Below, piece by piece: positions 34,211-45,980 of a stretch of DNA of 64,000 bases. The first letter of the stretch is position 1. Each line of letters starts with the position of its first letter. The position numbers were made by a program, and so were the translations under genes. This DNA comes from Ursus arctos. Lineage: Eukaryota; Chordata; Mammalia; Carnivora; Ursidae. The stretch is taken from contig NW_026622852.1 of assembly GCF_023065955.2 (NCBI RefSeq), positions 6,790,423-6,854,422 on the forward strand. Direction: 5' to 3'. The notes under the pieces were generated by a model. It had not been told where the DNA came from. It saw nothing but the letters and a program-made list of their open reading frames with translations, and ran no database searches.

Positions 34211-35297
34211 ATGCCAAGAAAGAGGAATTTATCCCAAAGGAAAGAACAAAATGAGGCCACAGCCAAAGATCTAAGCAAAACATATATAAGTAACATTCTT
34301 AATGGAAAATTTAAAGCAATAATCATAAGAATACTCAATGGGCTTGAAAAGAATAAAAGACATGGGGAGACCCTCACAACAGAGATAAAAAGTTAAAATA
34401 AATCACAAATGAAGAACACAATAAATGAGATTGGAAACAGGCTTGATGCAATGAACAGTAGGCTGAAAAAAAGTGGAGGAAAGAAATAGTGACCTAGAAG
34501 ACAAAATAATGGAAAATAATGAAGCTAAAAAAAAGGAGAGAAGAAATATGCAACATGAGAATAGACACAGGGAACTCAGTGACTCCATTAAATAAATTAA
34601 CATTTGTATTATAAGAGTCCCAGAAGAAAAAGAGAGAGAAGGAGCAGCAAATATATATGAATAATAATAGCTGAAAACATTCCTAATCTGGAGAAGGAGA
34701 CAGACATCCAGACATAGGAGATACAGAGAACTCCCACCAAAATCAACAAAAGCAGGCAAACACCTGTATTGTAACTAAAATTCCAAAATATACTGATAAA
34801 GAAAAAAAATCTTAAAAGCTGCAAGACAAGTCCTTAACTTACAAAGGAAAACCCATAAGGCAAGCTGGAGATTTTTCAACAGAAATTTGACAACCCAGGA
34901 GAAAGAGGCATGATGTATTTGAAGTTCTGAATGGAAAAAATCTGCAGCCAAGAATACTCTATCCATGGGGCACCTGGGTGGCTCAGTCTTTAAGTGTCTG
35001 CCTTTGGCTCAGGTCATGATCTCAGGGTTCTGAGATCTAGCCCCGCATTGGGCTCCCTGCTCAGCAGAAAGCCTGCTTCTCCCTCTCCCACTCCCCTTGC
35101 TTGTGTTCCCTCTCTCCCTGTCTCTTTCTCTGTCAAATTAATAAAATCTTAAAAAAAAAGAATACTCTATCCAACAAGGCTATCATTCAGAATCAAAGGA
35201 GAGATAAAGAGTTAGATTTCTTTTTCCCAAACAAAAACTAAAGGAATTCATGACCACTAAACCAGCCTTGCAAGAAATATTAAAGGGGCTTCTTTGA
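34211..35297 (+). pseudogene. L1 ORF1 relic
   Basis: Starts 'MPRKRNLSQRKEQNEATA', followed by a broken coiled-coil region. The conserved C-terminal domain survives at nucleotide level (34835-35297), with 'yKGKPIRqAGdFSTE'-like and 'TTKPALQEILKGLL' endings before a TGA at 35295-35297. ORF1 encodes the trimeric RNA-binding chaperone of L1 particles. A SINE at 34966-35158 splits the C-terminal domain, and stops occur from position 34394 on. Long antisense open frames over this region (34403-34759, 34609-34824) are noise. Confidence 0.82.
34966..35158 (+). mobile_element. SINEC, sense, inside L1 ORF1
   Basis: Head 'ggggcacctgggtggctcag', tail 'aattaataaaatcttaaaaa'. Perfect 15 bp duplication 'agaatactctatcca' (34951-34965 and 35159-35173). 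Confidence 0.97.
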
Positions 35298-35659
35298 GTG
35301 CAACGGAGAAACCAAAAGGGACAAAGACAGGAAAGCATCAGAGAAAATGTCCAGAAACAACAACAAAAGAAGTAATAAAATGGCAATAAATACGTGTCTA
35401 TCAATAATTACTTTGGTTGTAAATGTCCCAAATGTTCCAATCAAAAGACATAGACTGTCAGAATGTATTTTTTTTTAAAACTACCAATTTTCATCTATAT
35501 CCTGCCCAAAAGACACTCATCTGAAACCTAAAGATGCCTGCAGATTGAAAGTGAGGGGGTAGAGAAACATTTGTCATGGAAAGATGTCAAAAGAAAGCCA
35601 GAGTAGCAATGTTTTTTTTTTTTGGACAAACCAGACTTTAAAACAAAGAATGTGAAAAG

Positions 35660-35852
35660 AGGTGCCTGGGTGAATGGCTCAGTTGGTTAAGTGTCCAACT
35701 CTTGGTTTTGGCTCAGATCATGATTTCATGGTCATGAGATTGAGGCCCACATTGGACTTCACCTTCAGTGGGGAATATGATTTACTCTCTCTCACCCTCT
35801 CCCTCCTTCTCTCTCTGTACTGCCTGCTCATGTTCTCTCTTTAAAATAAATA
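35660..35852 (+). mobile_element. SINEC, sense, inside L1; its tail holds an L1 tip
   Basis: Head 'aggtgcctgggtgaatggct', 'gatcatgatttcatggtcat', CT-rich middle, tail beginning 'ttaaaataaata'. The tail continues at about 36029-36050 after the L1 insertion. Older and more diverged than the arctoid-type copies. Confidence 0.9.
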
Positions 35853-36028
35853 GGGTTTCGGAGGGGAGAGAGGAGTGGAGAGATGGGATGACAGGGTGAC
35901 AGGTGTTGAGGAGGGTACATGTTGTGATGAGCGTTGGGTGTTATACACAATTAATGAATCATTAAACACTACATCAAAAACAATGATGTACTATACAGTG
36001 GCTAAATGAACATAATAAAAAATATAAA
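35853..36028 (+). mobile_element. Carnivore L1 3' tip, sense, inside a SINE tail
   Basis: 'gggtgttatacacaattaat', 'gaatcattaaacactacatc', 'gatgtactatacagtggcta' and 'cataataaaaaatat' are the end of the carnivore L1 3' UTR. Perfect 11 bp duplication 'taaaataaata' (35842-35852 and 36029-36039), made of SINE tail sequence. Confidence 0.9.
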
Positions 36029-36572
36029 TAAAATAAATATTTAAAAGAAAAAAGACTATAAAAAGAGACAAGGGCACTATATAATCATAAAGGGGATGAT
36101 TCAAAAAGAAGATGTAAGAATTGCAAATATTTATGCCCCCTACATGGGAGCACCCAAATATGTAAAATAATAACAAAAATAAAGGAACTCATTGATACTA
36201 ACACCCCACATACATTAATGTACAGATCATCTGAACAGAAAATCAACAAGGAAACAATGGACCAGATGGACTTAACAGACATATTCAGAACATTCCATGC
36301 AAAACAGAAGAATACACATTCATTTCAAGTACACGTGAGACATTCTCCAGAATAGATCACATACTAGGTCACAAAACAGACCTCGACAAATACAAAAAGA
36401 TTGAGATCTCACCATACACATTTCTGACTACAATACTCTCAAAGTGGAAGTCAACGACAGGAAAAATTTGAAAAGACCACAAATACATCAAGGTTAAACA
36501 ATTTGCTACTAGGGAATTAATGGATCAACCAGGATGTCAAAGAAGAAATTAAAAAAAAAAAAAAAAGGAGAC

Positions 36573-36742
36573 GGGCGCCTGAGTGGTGCAGTCGTTAAGC
36601 ATCTGCCTTCCACTCAGGGCATGATCCCAGCGTTCTGGGATCGAGCCCCACATCAGCCTCCTCCACTGGGAGCCTGCTTCTTCCTCTCCCACTCCCCCTG
36701 CTTGTGTTCCCTCTCTCGCTGCCTGTCTCTCTGTGTCAAATT
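36573..36742 (+). mobile_element. Arctoid-type SINEC, sense, inside L1 ORF2
   Basis: Head 'gggcgcctgagtggtgcagt', 'gggcatgatcccagcgttct', 'ctcccactccccctgcttgt'. Duplication with one mismatch ending 'aaaaggagac' (36555-36572) and 'aaaaggaaac' (36743-36760), sharing the A-run. The 64-79 residue frames across it are not genes. Confidence 0.94.
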
Positions 36743-36986
36743 AAAAAAAAAAAAGGAAACAAACAGAAATTAAAACAGGACAGTCCAAAACCTTTGGAAT
36801 GCAGCAAAATTGGTCCTAAAAGGGAAGTATATAGCAATACGGTCCTACCTACAAAAGCAAGAAAAATCTCAAATAAACAACTGAACCTTACACTTTAGCA
36901 GCCAGAAAAAACAACAACAAACAAAGCCTAAAACCAGAGGAGGCAGAAGCATAAGATTACAACAGAAATAAATGGTATAGAAACTT

Positions 36987-37015
36987 AAAAAACAAAAACA
37001 AAACAAAACAAAACA
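36987..37015. repeat. (AAAAC)n repeat inside L1 ORF2
   Basis: Run of 'aaaacaaaacaaaacaaaac' in the RT 5' region of the sense L1, grown from an A-rich ORF2 stretch. Confidence 0.9.
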
Positions 37016-38170
37016 ACACCACAATAGAACAGATCAATGAAACTAGGAGCTGGTTCTTTCAAAAAGTCAATAAAATTGATAAACTTCTAGCCGGACTTAT
37101 AAAAAAAAAAAAGAAAGAAAGAACACAGAGAAATAAAATCACAAATGAGAGAGGAGAAATAACAAGCAACACAACAAAAAATACAAACAAAATATTATGA
37201 AACACTATATGCCAACAAATTGGACAACCTGGAAGAAATGGATAAATTCCTAGAAGTATGTAACCTCCAAAATGGAAACAGGAAGAAACAGAAAACTTCA
37301 ACAGATCGGTTCTGTTCAGCAAAGAAATTGAATCAGCAATCAAAAATCTCCCAACAAACCAAAGTCCAGGGCCAGATGGCTTCACAGGTAAATTCTACCA
37401 AACATTTAAAGAAGAGTTACTACCTATTGTTCTCAAATTATTCCAAAGGTAGAAATGGAAAGAAAACTTCCAACTTCATTCTATGAGGCCAGCATTACCC
37501 TGATACCAAAACCAGACAAAGACTTTCCTAAAAAAAGCAAACTATAGGCCAAAATCTCTGATGAACATGGATGCAAAAATTCTCAATAAAATACTTGCAA
37601 ATCAAATATGACAGTACATTAGAAGGATAATTTTCTATGATCAAGTGTGATTTATTCCTGGGCTGCAAGGTAGTTCAATATCCACATACCAATCAACATG
37701 GTACACCACATTAATAAAATAAAGGATAAGAACCATATGACCCTCTCAATAGATGCAGAAAAAGCATTTGGCAAAGTACAACACGTGTTCATGATAAAAA
37801 CACTCCACAAAGTAGGGATAGAGGGAATATACATCAAGAAAATAAAGGCCATATATGAAAGCCCCAGAGCTAATATCATCCTCAACAGAGAAAACCTGAG
37901 AGCGTTTTCTCTACATCAGGCATGAAACAGGGATGTCCCCTCTCATCACTGTTATTTAACATAGTACTAGAAGACCTAGCCATAGCAATCAGACCACAAA
38001 AAGAAATGAGAAGCATCCAAATCAGCAAGGAAAAATTCAAACTTTCACTATTCGCAGATGACATGATACTCTATGTAGAAAACCCAAAAGACACCACCAA
38101 AAAGTTGTTAGAACTGATAATGAATCCAATAAGCCACAGGATACTAAATTAATGTAAAGAAATCTGTTAC

Positions 38171-38370
38171 GGGACACCTGGGTGGCTCAGTCAGTTGGGC
38201 ATCCACATTTGGCTCAAGTCATGATCTCAGGGTCCTAGGACTGAACCCTGTGTTGGGCTCTCTGCTCAGCAGGGAGCCTGCTTCTCACTCTCCTCCCTGT
38301 TCATGCTCTCTCTCACTATCTCTGTCTTTCTTTCTCAAATAAATTAATGAAATCTCAAAAAAAAAAAAAG
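38171..38370 (+). mobile_element. SINEC, sense, inside L1 ORF2
   Basis: Head 'gggacacctgggtggctcag', 'caagtcatgatctcagggtc', tail 'caaataaattaatgaaatct' and poly(A). Perfect 15 bp duplication 'aaagaaatctgttac' (38156-38170 and 38371-38385). Confidence 0.97.
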
Positions 38371-40178
38371 AAAGAAATCTGTTACATTTCTATACACCAG
38401 TAATGAAGCAGGAGAAAAAGAAATCAAGGAATCAATCTCATTTACAATTGCATCAAAAACCATAAGATACCTAGGAATAAATTTAACCAAAGGGGTAAAA
38501 GATCTGTACTCTTCAAACTATAAAAGACTGATGAAAGAAGTTGAAGATGACACAAAGAAATGGAAAACCATTCCACGCTCATGGCTATACTACCTAAAGC
38601 AATCTACACACTTAATACAATCCCTGTCAAAATACTAACAGGATTTTTCACACAGTTAGAACAAACCATCCTAAAATGTATTTGGAACCACAAAAGACCT
38701 CAAATAGCCAAAGCAACCTGTAATAGCAAAGCACAGCTGGAGGCATCACACTTCTGAACTTCAAGTTATATTTCAAAGCCTAGTGATCAGGAGAGTATGG
38801 TGCTGACACAAACACAGACATATAGATCAATGGAAGAGAATAGAAAACCCCGAAATGAACCAAAACCATACGGTCAATTCATCTTTGACAAAGCAGGAAA
38901 GAATATCAAAAGGAAAAAAAATACCAGTCTCTTCAACAAATGGTGTTGGAAAAACTGGACAACGACATGTGGAACAATGAAATGACCACCTCTTACACCA
39001 TACACAAAACATAAATTCAGAATGGATTGAAGTCCTAAATGTGAGACTTGAGAACATAAAATCCTAGAGGAAAACACAGGCAGTAACCTCTTTGATATCA
39101 GCTTAACAACATCTTTCTAGACATTCTCCTGAGGCAAGGGAAACAAAAGCAAAAATAAACTATTGGGATTTCATCAAAATAAAAAGCCTCTGCACAGCAA
39201 AGGAAACAATCAACCAAACTGAAAAGCAACCTATGGGATGGGAAAAGATATTTGCAAATGACATATTGGATAATGGGTTAGTATCCAAATCTATAAAGAA
39301 CTTATAAAAGTCAACACCCCAAAACCAAATAATCTAGTTAAGTGATGGGTAAAGACGTGAATAGACATTTTTCCAAAGAAGACATCCAGATGGCCAAGAG
39401 ACACATGAGAAGATGCTCAACATCACTGATCGTCAGGGAAATACAAATCAAAACTCCAATGAGATATCACGTCACACCTGTCTGAATGGGTCAAATCAAC
39501 AATACATGAAATAACCAGTGCTGGTGAGGATGTGGAGAAAGGGGAACTCTCTTACACTGTTAGTGGGAAAACAAATTGGTGCAGTCAAGGTGGAAGACTA
39601 TATGGAGGTTCCTCAGAAAGTTAAAAATTCCCCTATAATCCAGCAATTTCCTAGTTATGTATTTACCCCCAAAATACAAAAATACTAATTTAGAGGGATA
39701 CATGCAGTCCGATGTTAATAGCAGCCTCATCTACTTTAGCTAAATTATGTAAACAGCCCAAGTGTCCCTCAACCAATGAATGGATAAAGATGTTGTATAT
39801 GTGTACGATGGATTATTACTCAGACATAAAAAAGAATGAAATCTTACTATTGCAATGACATGGATGGAGCAGAGAGGCAAGCAAAATAAGTCAGAGAAAG
39901 ACAAATACCATATGATATCACTCATATGTGGCATTTAAAAAACAAATGAGCAAAGGGGGCAAAAGAGAGATGAGCAAACCAAGAAATAGACTCTTAACTT
40001 AGAGAGAACAAACTGCTGGTTACCGGAGGGGAGGTGGGCTGGGGTTGGGTTAAATGTGTGATGAGGATTAATGCATGTAGTTGCTGTGATGAGCACCGGG
40101 TGTTGTATGGAAGTGAAGAATCACTATTTCGTACACCTGAAAGTGATATTACATTGTATGTTAACTAACTAGAATTTA

Positions 40179-40368
40179 TTTTTTTAATGATTTATTTATT
40201 TTAGAGAAAGAGAATGCTGGTGGGAGAGGCAGAAGGAGAGGGAGAATCTCACACAGACTCCCCACTGAATGGAGGCCTGGCTGTGGGCTAGATCTCATGA
40301 CTGTCAGATCATGCCTGAGCTAAAATCAAGACTCAGATGCTCAACTGACTGAGCCACCCAGGCACTCC
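40179..40368 (-). mobile_element. SINEC, antisense, in the L1 3' UTR end
   Basis: 'tttttaatgatttatttatt', GA-rich middle, head 'cacccaggcactcc'. Duplication 'taactaactagaattta' (40162-40178) and 'tagctaactggaattta' (40369-40385), two mismatches; the L1 tail resumes after it. Confidence 0.95.
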
Positions 40369-40425
40369 TAGCTAACTGGAATTTAAATAAAACTGAATAA
40401 ATAAATATATCATGCAAGCGTGCAA

Positions 40426-40889
40426 AAGCCATTCACTTAAAAAGAATGTCTTTCACCCTCTGAAGTAAAAGAAAGAAAGTTTGTTCAGAACAAAAACTGG
40501 ATGGAACAGAATATCAGACTCTAGTTCTAAAGGATCTATAGCTCCATTTCACAGATTTTTCTTACTTGGGAAGAATAATGTTCATACTACCTCAAGCAAA
40601 GAAGTTGTAACATCCTTTCATTATTGATGTAGATTTGTGTACCTCATATTTCTTCACTTGAACTTTTTATTGTACCAAAATTATACAGACAGGTTGTTAG
40701 TAGGTCTTTCCATTGGTCTTGCTTCCCTGTCATGTACGCCTACATCCTGGAGGTTAATTCACGGCCACTTCTTTTTGTATATTAAACCCACCTCTTGATA
40801 ACACATTTATACTTTTATTGCTTTATATTTTAGCTTTAGGCATTATCCTTAACTTACTACTTGAACTATTTGAACTTACAACTAAAGTT
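40426..40889. other. Unassigned interval
   Basis: AT-rich, no recognised element or open frame. Confidence 0.4.
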
Positions 40890-41455
40890 GAAAATATAAC
40901 TTTTTTTTGGTTCAAAAAAGCAGTTTTATGAAAGCATGGGGACAGGACTATGGGCAGAAAGAGCAGCACTGGGGTTGGGAGGAGTGACTGATTATATACT
41001 TTCCAGTTGGTAGGAGGTTAAGGGTAGAGTAAGTATTAAAGGAATTTGGAAGCAGGGTGCCTGGGTGGCTCAGAGGCTGATTCTTGGTTTCAGCTCAGGT
41101 TGTGATCTCAGGGTCTCTTGAGATGGAGCCCTGTTTGAGGCTCTGTATTCAGCAGGGAGTCTGCTCAGTATTCTCTCTTTCTCTCTCTACTTCTTCCTCC
41201 CCCACTCCTTCCCCCTCTCTTCCTCCTCTTGGGCTCTTATGCTCTCAAATAAATACATAAAATATATATATATTTTAAAAAGGGAATTTGGAAGCAAGGT
41301 TTCCAGGACCCTGAGGAGTCATTTACTAGGGTCTAGTAAAACCTTAGTCCTGAGACCCTTCAGACAAAATTTCAAAATCTCAGGTACGCATGACTGCTGG
41401 CGTATTAAAATAATCGTGAATGAAACTAATAGGCACAGTTAAGTCATATCCTACT
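40890..41455. repeat. Probable ancient LTR or LINE repeat split by a SINE, unassigned
   Basis: The outer blocks 'agcatggggacaggactatg', 'ctgattatatactttccagt' and, after the SINE, 'ggtttccaggaccctgagga', 'gcatgactgctggcgtatta' read as one old repeat once the SINE and one target copy are removed. The phrases feel familiar from mammalian repeats, but I cannot name the family or its strand. Confidence 0.4.
41055..41282 (+). mobile_element. SINEC, sense, with lengthened CT-rich middle
   Basis: Head 'gggtgcctgggtggctcaga', extended 'ctctttctctctctacttct' and 'tccttccccctctcttcctc' middle, tail 'caaataaatacataaaatat'. Perfect 14 bp duplication 'ggaatttggaagca' (41041-41054 and 41283-41296). Confidence 0.96.
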
Positions 41456-42784
41456 TGGCACATATAAAGGAATGTTTTGTGTGTGTTTGTGTGCGTGTGT
41501 ATTTGGTAAAAATAGTAATGCTAAACTCAAACTTGAAACATAAACGTGAGTTTTAAAGAATTTTAAATATCCTTTGGGAAAATTATATATGTAAGTATAT
41601 TAGTAAGGTATTTAGATGCATAGTACATTAGATTTATCAGATAGAAAATCATTGTATAGTATCTAGCTTTCTAAACTCATATTAGAGCAATAAGTTCAAA
41701 TACTCATCTCTAACCAATCAATACAAATATAAAATTTATACATTTTTTATTTAGTGAGTAAAGGATTATAAATGTTTATTGATTAATCTTTTCCATCAAA
41801 CAGTACAACTTTAAATACTACTTGTTTTTTGTATCTGTCATTTTTTGTGACTTATGTAATCATTTGAAACACATTTTGAGTGATTTTGAAACAACAGAAA
41901 TAAAATTTCTTACTCTTAAAAACCAACAAATGAATTTTATTAATCTATTTGAAGTATCTATCTCCTTCTCAAGAAAATTATCTGGATTTAGTCACTCGTA
42001 CACAAGTTCTCTTTAGCATTTCTTCTCTTATAATTTTTTCAAAGAAACTTTTTTCGTATCTATTTTCCCTTGTTTCTTTATTGAATGTATTTTCCCCCTT
42101 TAAAAAATGTATTTGGCATGAGTTTTTCATCACTAGGCCTCTACAGCATAAAGTCAACATTTAGTATTTCATGCCAGCATCATCTTATCGATGTTGTTAG
42201 AAAAGTTAGTTGTGTAACTGTTTTTCAGTTTTTGACAAGCCAAGAGATACAAGTATAACCTGTAATTTAAAATTTAGTCAAATAACTTGTTTATGTTCTT
42301 GTTTATCTAGAGTGGGTTTTGGTGTTTTATTAAGATAATATTGTTATTTCTATAGTGAGATTTTGAAAATTGATAGTTCCCCCTTGTTCAATTACTACAG
42401 TTGTAGAAAGTAAAGAAGGTATCTTATTTGTTCTGTTATCTATTAGAGACATCATTAATGTACACAAGGTATCATATTTTACAAAGAAGGGGTGGATATT
42501 ATAAGGAATATTTTATGCCCATTATATCCTCTGATATGAGAGAAACAAATAAGTATTTTATTTTAGAGAAGGAGTGCTGTTTAACAGACTCTCAGCATAA
42601 AGATAGCCAAAATGCAAACCTGCTTAATAAAGAAGTTGGAAGGATAGTAACCTGAGGAATGAATAAAGCGTAATCTACACCTAGGTGAGATGTAGAGAAA
42701 GCAAGCTGTCACACAGTAAAATAAGTTTTTCTAATCTTTTAAGTTTTATATTTGACATCTAAAATGATCTAGCTCTGATTGAAT
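41456..42784. other. AT-rich unassigned interval
   Basis: Short TG-rich run near 41476-41502. Overlapping 60-75 residue frames on both strands at 41822-42164 and 42428-42655 have no recognisable similarity. Confidence 0.4.
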
Positions 42785-42796
42785 CTTGATTGAGAT

Positions 42797-42982
42797 TTTT
42801 TTTTTAAGATTTTATTTACTTAGAGAGAGAGCAGGAGCCAGGGGAGGGGCAGAGAGAGAGGAAATAGGAGAAGCAGATTCCCCACTGAACAGGGTGCCCA
42901 ATGTGGGTCTATTTCCCAGGACCCCGAGATCATGATCTGAGCCAACAGTGGACGCTTAACTGAATGAGCTACCCAGGCACCC
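42797..42982 (-). mobile_element. SINEC, antisense
   Basis: 'ttttttttaagattttattt', GA-rich middle, 'gagatcatgatctgagccaa', head 'ctacccaggcacc'. Probable duplication 'cttgattgagat' (42785-42796) and 'cttgattaagag' (42983-42994). Confidence 0.93.
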
Positions 42983-42994
42983 CTTGATTAAGAG

Positions 42995-43744
42995 TCTAAT
43001 ACAGGCTACAGACTTTAATGTGTTTATTTGGATGAATGGAAAACTCACTTGAACCTATAATTACAAAATTTAATATACTTTTTTAATAAGTGAGTGTAAT
43101 TAATTCAGGAATATCTAATCTATAGAAGTTTGGTTAGTCAGTAGCCACTGTGTTATAGTAGAAATCTTGCTTCTTTTGTGCTAACAGTGATTTTGATGTC
43201 ACTATTTGGGTAAAATTTTATTCATTTTGAGAATATTGATTAGTTAAACATAACTATGTCAGTAATAGTTTTAAAATAAGCAATAATGAATATAATTCTT
43301 ATGACATGCAGCAAAATATTCTTAGCAATAGTATCAATAATATTAGGAGATAATATTTTATTCCTAGATATAACTTGCATTGCTTGTTAAGTATTATTTT
43401 TATTTGATCAGAGAGTCACAATTTGGATAAAGATTTATCTGTGTCTTAAAAGATTTGCAAACTTTTTTTTTATATCTTTGCCCCATACGTTTAATCTGTC
43501 CCAAAGCAAACAAAATCTGCACAATAAGTGTAAATGTCAGAACTTAATTCCAGTTCACTTCTGTGATTAGACTAGAAAAGACATTTAAAAAAATTATGGG
43601 CACACACTAACAATTTATTTGCTTATTTTAGCATTATCAACAATAATTTATTTCTTTTATAACTTTTAACATGTTTTCATAAACAATACAATGTAATTAG
43701 TTCTTTGGGATAAGCTTATTTGTATACCTCAATAAAGCTGAAAA
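42995..43744. other. AT-rich unassigned interval
   Basis: No recognised element and no open frame above 60 residues. Confidence 0.4.
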
Positions 43745-44680
43745 AAAAGTACACTCTTTAATACCTGTAACCTATTTCAACCATAACCGCCCCCCACATT
43801 CCCTCTGATAACCACAGTTTGTTCTCTAGAGTTAAGAGTCTGTTGGTTTGTCTCTCTTGCCCTTTTTTTTTCCTTTGTTCATTTGTTTTGTTTCTTAAAT
43901 TCGTCATATGACTGAATTCATATGCGATTTGTCTTTCTGTGACTGACTTCTTTCCCTTAGCATTATACTCTCTAGCTCCATCCATGTTTTTGCAAATGGC
44001 ATGATTTCAGGATTTTTATGGCTGAACAATAAATATTCCATTATATATACACACACAAACCACATCTTTTTAAAAAGATTTATTTACTTATTTGAAAGAA
44101 AGCATGCATGAGCTTGGGGAGGGGGAGAGGGAGATGAAGTGTATTTCAAGCAGACTCCCCACTGACCGTGGAGCCCAAAATGGGGCTCAATCTAATGATC
44201 CTGAGTTCATAACCTGAGCTGAAACCAAGAGTTGGATGCTCAACCAACTGAGCCATCCAGGTGCCCCCAAACCACATCTTCTTTATCCATTCATCAGTTC
44301 ATGGACACTTGGGCTAGTGTAGATAATACTGCTATAAACATCAAGCTACATGTATCCCTTTGAATCAGTGTTATTGTATTCTTTAGGTAAATACTTAGTA
44401 GTGCAATTGCTGTATTATAGGATAGTTCTATTTTTAACTTCTTGAGGAACCTCCATACTGTTTTCCACAGTGGCTGCACCAGTTTGCATACCCATCAATA
44501 GTGCAAGAGTGTTCCCCTTTTCTCCACATCCTCACCAGCATCTGTTGTTTCTTGTGTTGTTGATTTTAGCCATTCTGACAGGTGTGAGGTATCTTTTTGT
44601 AGATTTGATTCGTACTTCCCTGATGATAAGTAATGTTGAACATCTTTTCATTTGTCTGTTAGTCATCTCTATTGTAAAAA
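43745..44680 (-). mobile_element. L1MA-type 3' end and ORF2 C-terminus, antisense, split by a SINE
   Basis: 'gataaccacagtttgttctc', 'ctctagctccatccatgttt', 'atatatacacacacaaacca', SINE, then 'cttctttatccattcatcag', 'ccacagtggctgcaccagtt', 'cattctgacaggtgtgaggt'. Ends near 44680. The TA/CA-rich stretch at 44040-44056 is the same L1 site that became long (TG)n runs at 4459 and 14887. A minus frame at 44294-44479 ('[20 protein letters not shown]') is the ORF2 C-terminal relic. Confidence 0.9.
44069..44267 (-). mobile_element. SINEC, antisense, inside L1
   Basis: 'aaaaagatttatttacttat', GA-rich middle, head 'gccatccaggtgccccc'. Duplication 'caaaccacatctt' (44056-44068 and 44268-44280), perfect over 13 bp. 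Confidence 0.95.
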
Positions 44681-45414
44681 TTATTTTAAAACAAAGCATG
44701 TTATTCATTAGACCCTTTTTATAGAACTATGCTTTTTCTCTACACTCTAATTTGTTTTCCTTTTCATAACTTCTTTTGGTTTTTAAACTATCATCTCCCT
44801 TCTGCTGTCTTTCACAGAATACAGTTTATAGGATATCTTTATTTACATTTCTAACTTTATTTATAAACTAGTAGGTGACAAATTCTCTCATTTGACAAAT
44901 ATTATTTCATTTGAAAATTATTTTCTTTCTTGGCAGCAGAATTCTAACCATATTTTTATTGAAAAATCTAATTTTCTTACTCAAATTTCTAATATATTGA
45001 CATACTTTTTCCTTTTTTAATCAACAGGATGTCACATGTTCTAATATAGACATGCTAGCATTTCCATTAAAATCATGAATTTTTTAGTCTGTCTTAGTAA
45101 TTTTGCCACTTGATTTTTATATTGGAAGACGTTCTCACTGATAACATGCAAGGGTTATTTTGTTGTACATTTTGTTTTATTTGTCTTTTATTGTCTTTAG
45201 TTATTTATTATTTAAAAGATTTTTTTGTCTGATATTAAAATTGCTACATTACCCTTATTTTTGTATTTATGTATTTCATCTACTCTCAGTTTTTACATTT
45301 TACACATTTTCAAGTATTGTGTTTATTGAAGAGCAGTCTTCTGTGTACCTGGTTTAAAAATAAGATGAGTTAAAGTGTATATTATTTATGCCACCAAATG
45401 GCTGAAATAAGGTT
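44681..45414. other. Interval with a possible L1 scrap
   Basis: 45215-45330 ('tgtctgatattaaaattgct' context) resembles antisense L1 ORF2 ('gtctgaaattaatatagcta'), too diverged for a firm call. The rest is unassigned. Confidence 0.35.
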
Positions 45415-45663
45415 TATAAACATTTTATTGAAGTAAATACATACAGAAAAATGCACATAACTGTAACCTTGATGAACTTTCACTGACCAAACACACCTCC
45501 ACAATTGACACCCAGATTAAGATATCAGATATTACCACCTGCAAAAACACAGCTAATACTCCCTTTCAGACAGTACCATCACCTTCCCCAAGGGCAAACA
45601 CTATCTTATAAGAAGCCAAATAGAAGAGTATATGTCACACACTAATTTTACTGCTAGGAACTA

Positions 45664-45687
45664 AAAACAAAACAAAACAAAACAAAA
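45664..45687. repeat. (AAAAC)n repeat at an L1 5' junction
   Basis: 'aaaacaaaacaaaacaaaac' just before the truncated sense L1 3' end that starts near 45688. Confidence 0.9.
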
Positions 45688-45955
45688 ATGGCAAGAGAAA
45701 TCAAAGAAAGGGGGGTAATCAGAAGGGGGAATGAAGCATGAGAGACTATGGACTCTGAGAAACAAACTGAGGGCTTCAGAGGGGAGGGAGGTGGGGGAAT
45801 GGGATAGGCTGGTGATGGGTAGTAAGGAGGGCACGTATTGCATGGTGCACTAAGTGTTATACACAACTAATAAATCATCGAACTTTACATCAAAAAACAG
45901 GGATGTACTGTATAGTGACTAACATAATATAATAAAAAATATGATTATAAAAAAT
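45688..45955 (+). mobile_element. Young carnivore L1 3' end, sense
   Basis: 'aaggggggtaatcagaaggg', 'ggactctgagaaacaaactg', 'gatgggtagtaaggagggca', 'gtgttatacacaactaataa', 'gggatgtactgtatagtgac', 'ataataaaaaatatgatt'. Truncated in the 3' UTR. A possible duplication 'gaactaaaa'/'gaactgtaaa' flanks it (45658 and 45956). Confidence 0.93.
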
Positions 45956-45980
45956 GAACTGTAAAGAACCTTTGCAACCT

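Larger units (their letters stand above)
35380..39945 (+). pseudogene. L1 ORF2 relic (endonuclease and reverse transcriptase)
   Basis: Begins at an ATG followed by 'AINTCLSIITLVVN', the degraded endonuclease start. RT relics survive: '[13 protein letters not shown]' (37698-37925, around the first catalytic aspartate), then after a frameshift '[17 protein letters not shown]' and '[15 protein letters not shown]' (37922-38152), where the catalytic FADD is intact. Thumb and C-terminal pieces lie at 38560-38985. Four insertions (three SINEs and an L1 tip) plus many stops and shifts break it. Intact ORF2 would be about 1,280 residues with endonuclease, RT and a cysteine-rich C-terminus. Confidence 0.88.
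33838..40425 (+). mobile_element. Nearly complete carnivore L1, sense, with nested insertions
   Basis: Starts within the 5' UTR (compare 53700 onward in the second copy), then an ORF1 relic from 34211, an ORF2 relic from 35380, and a 3' UTR with 'gtgatgagcaccgggtgttg' and 'ttcgtacacctgaaagtgat', ending in 'aaataaaactgaataaataa'. Inserted later: SINEs at 34966-35158, 35660-35852 (tail to about 36050), 36573-36742, 38171-38370 and 40179-40368, plus a young L1 tip at 35853-36028. Many stops and frameshifts; not active. A-T rich flanks hint at a duplication ('taaataaatat') but are not decisive. Confidence 0.93.

Noticed and set aside
34403..34824. Overlapping minus-strand frames of 118 and 71 residues that look like membrane proteins
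   Set aside because: Same cause: antisense of an A-rich L1 ORF1. No independent evidence of a gene.
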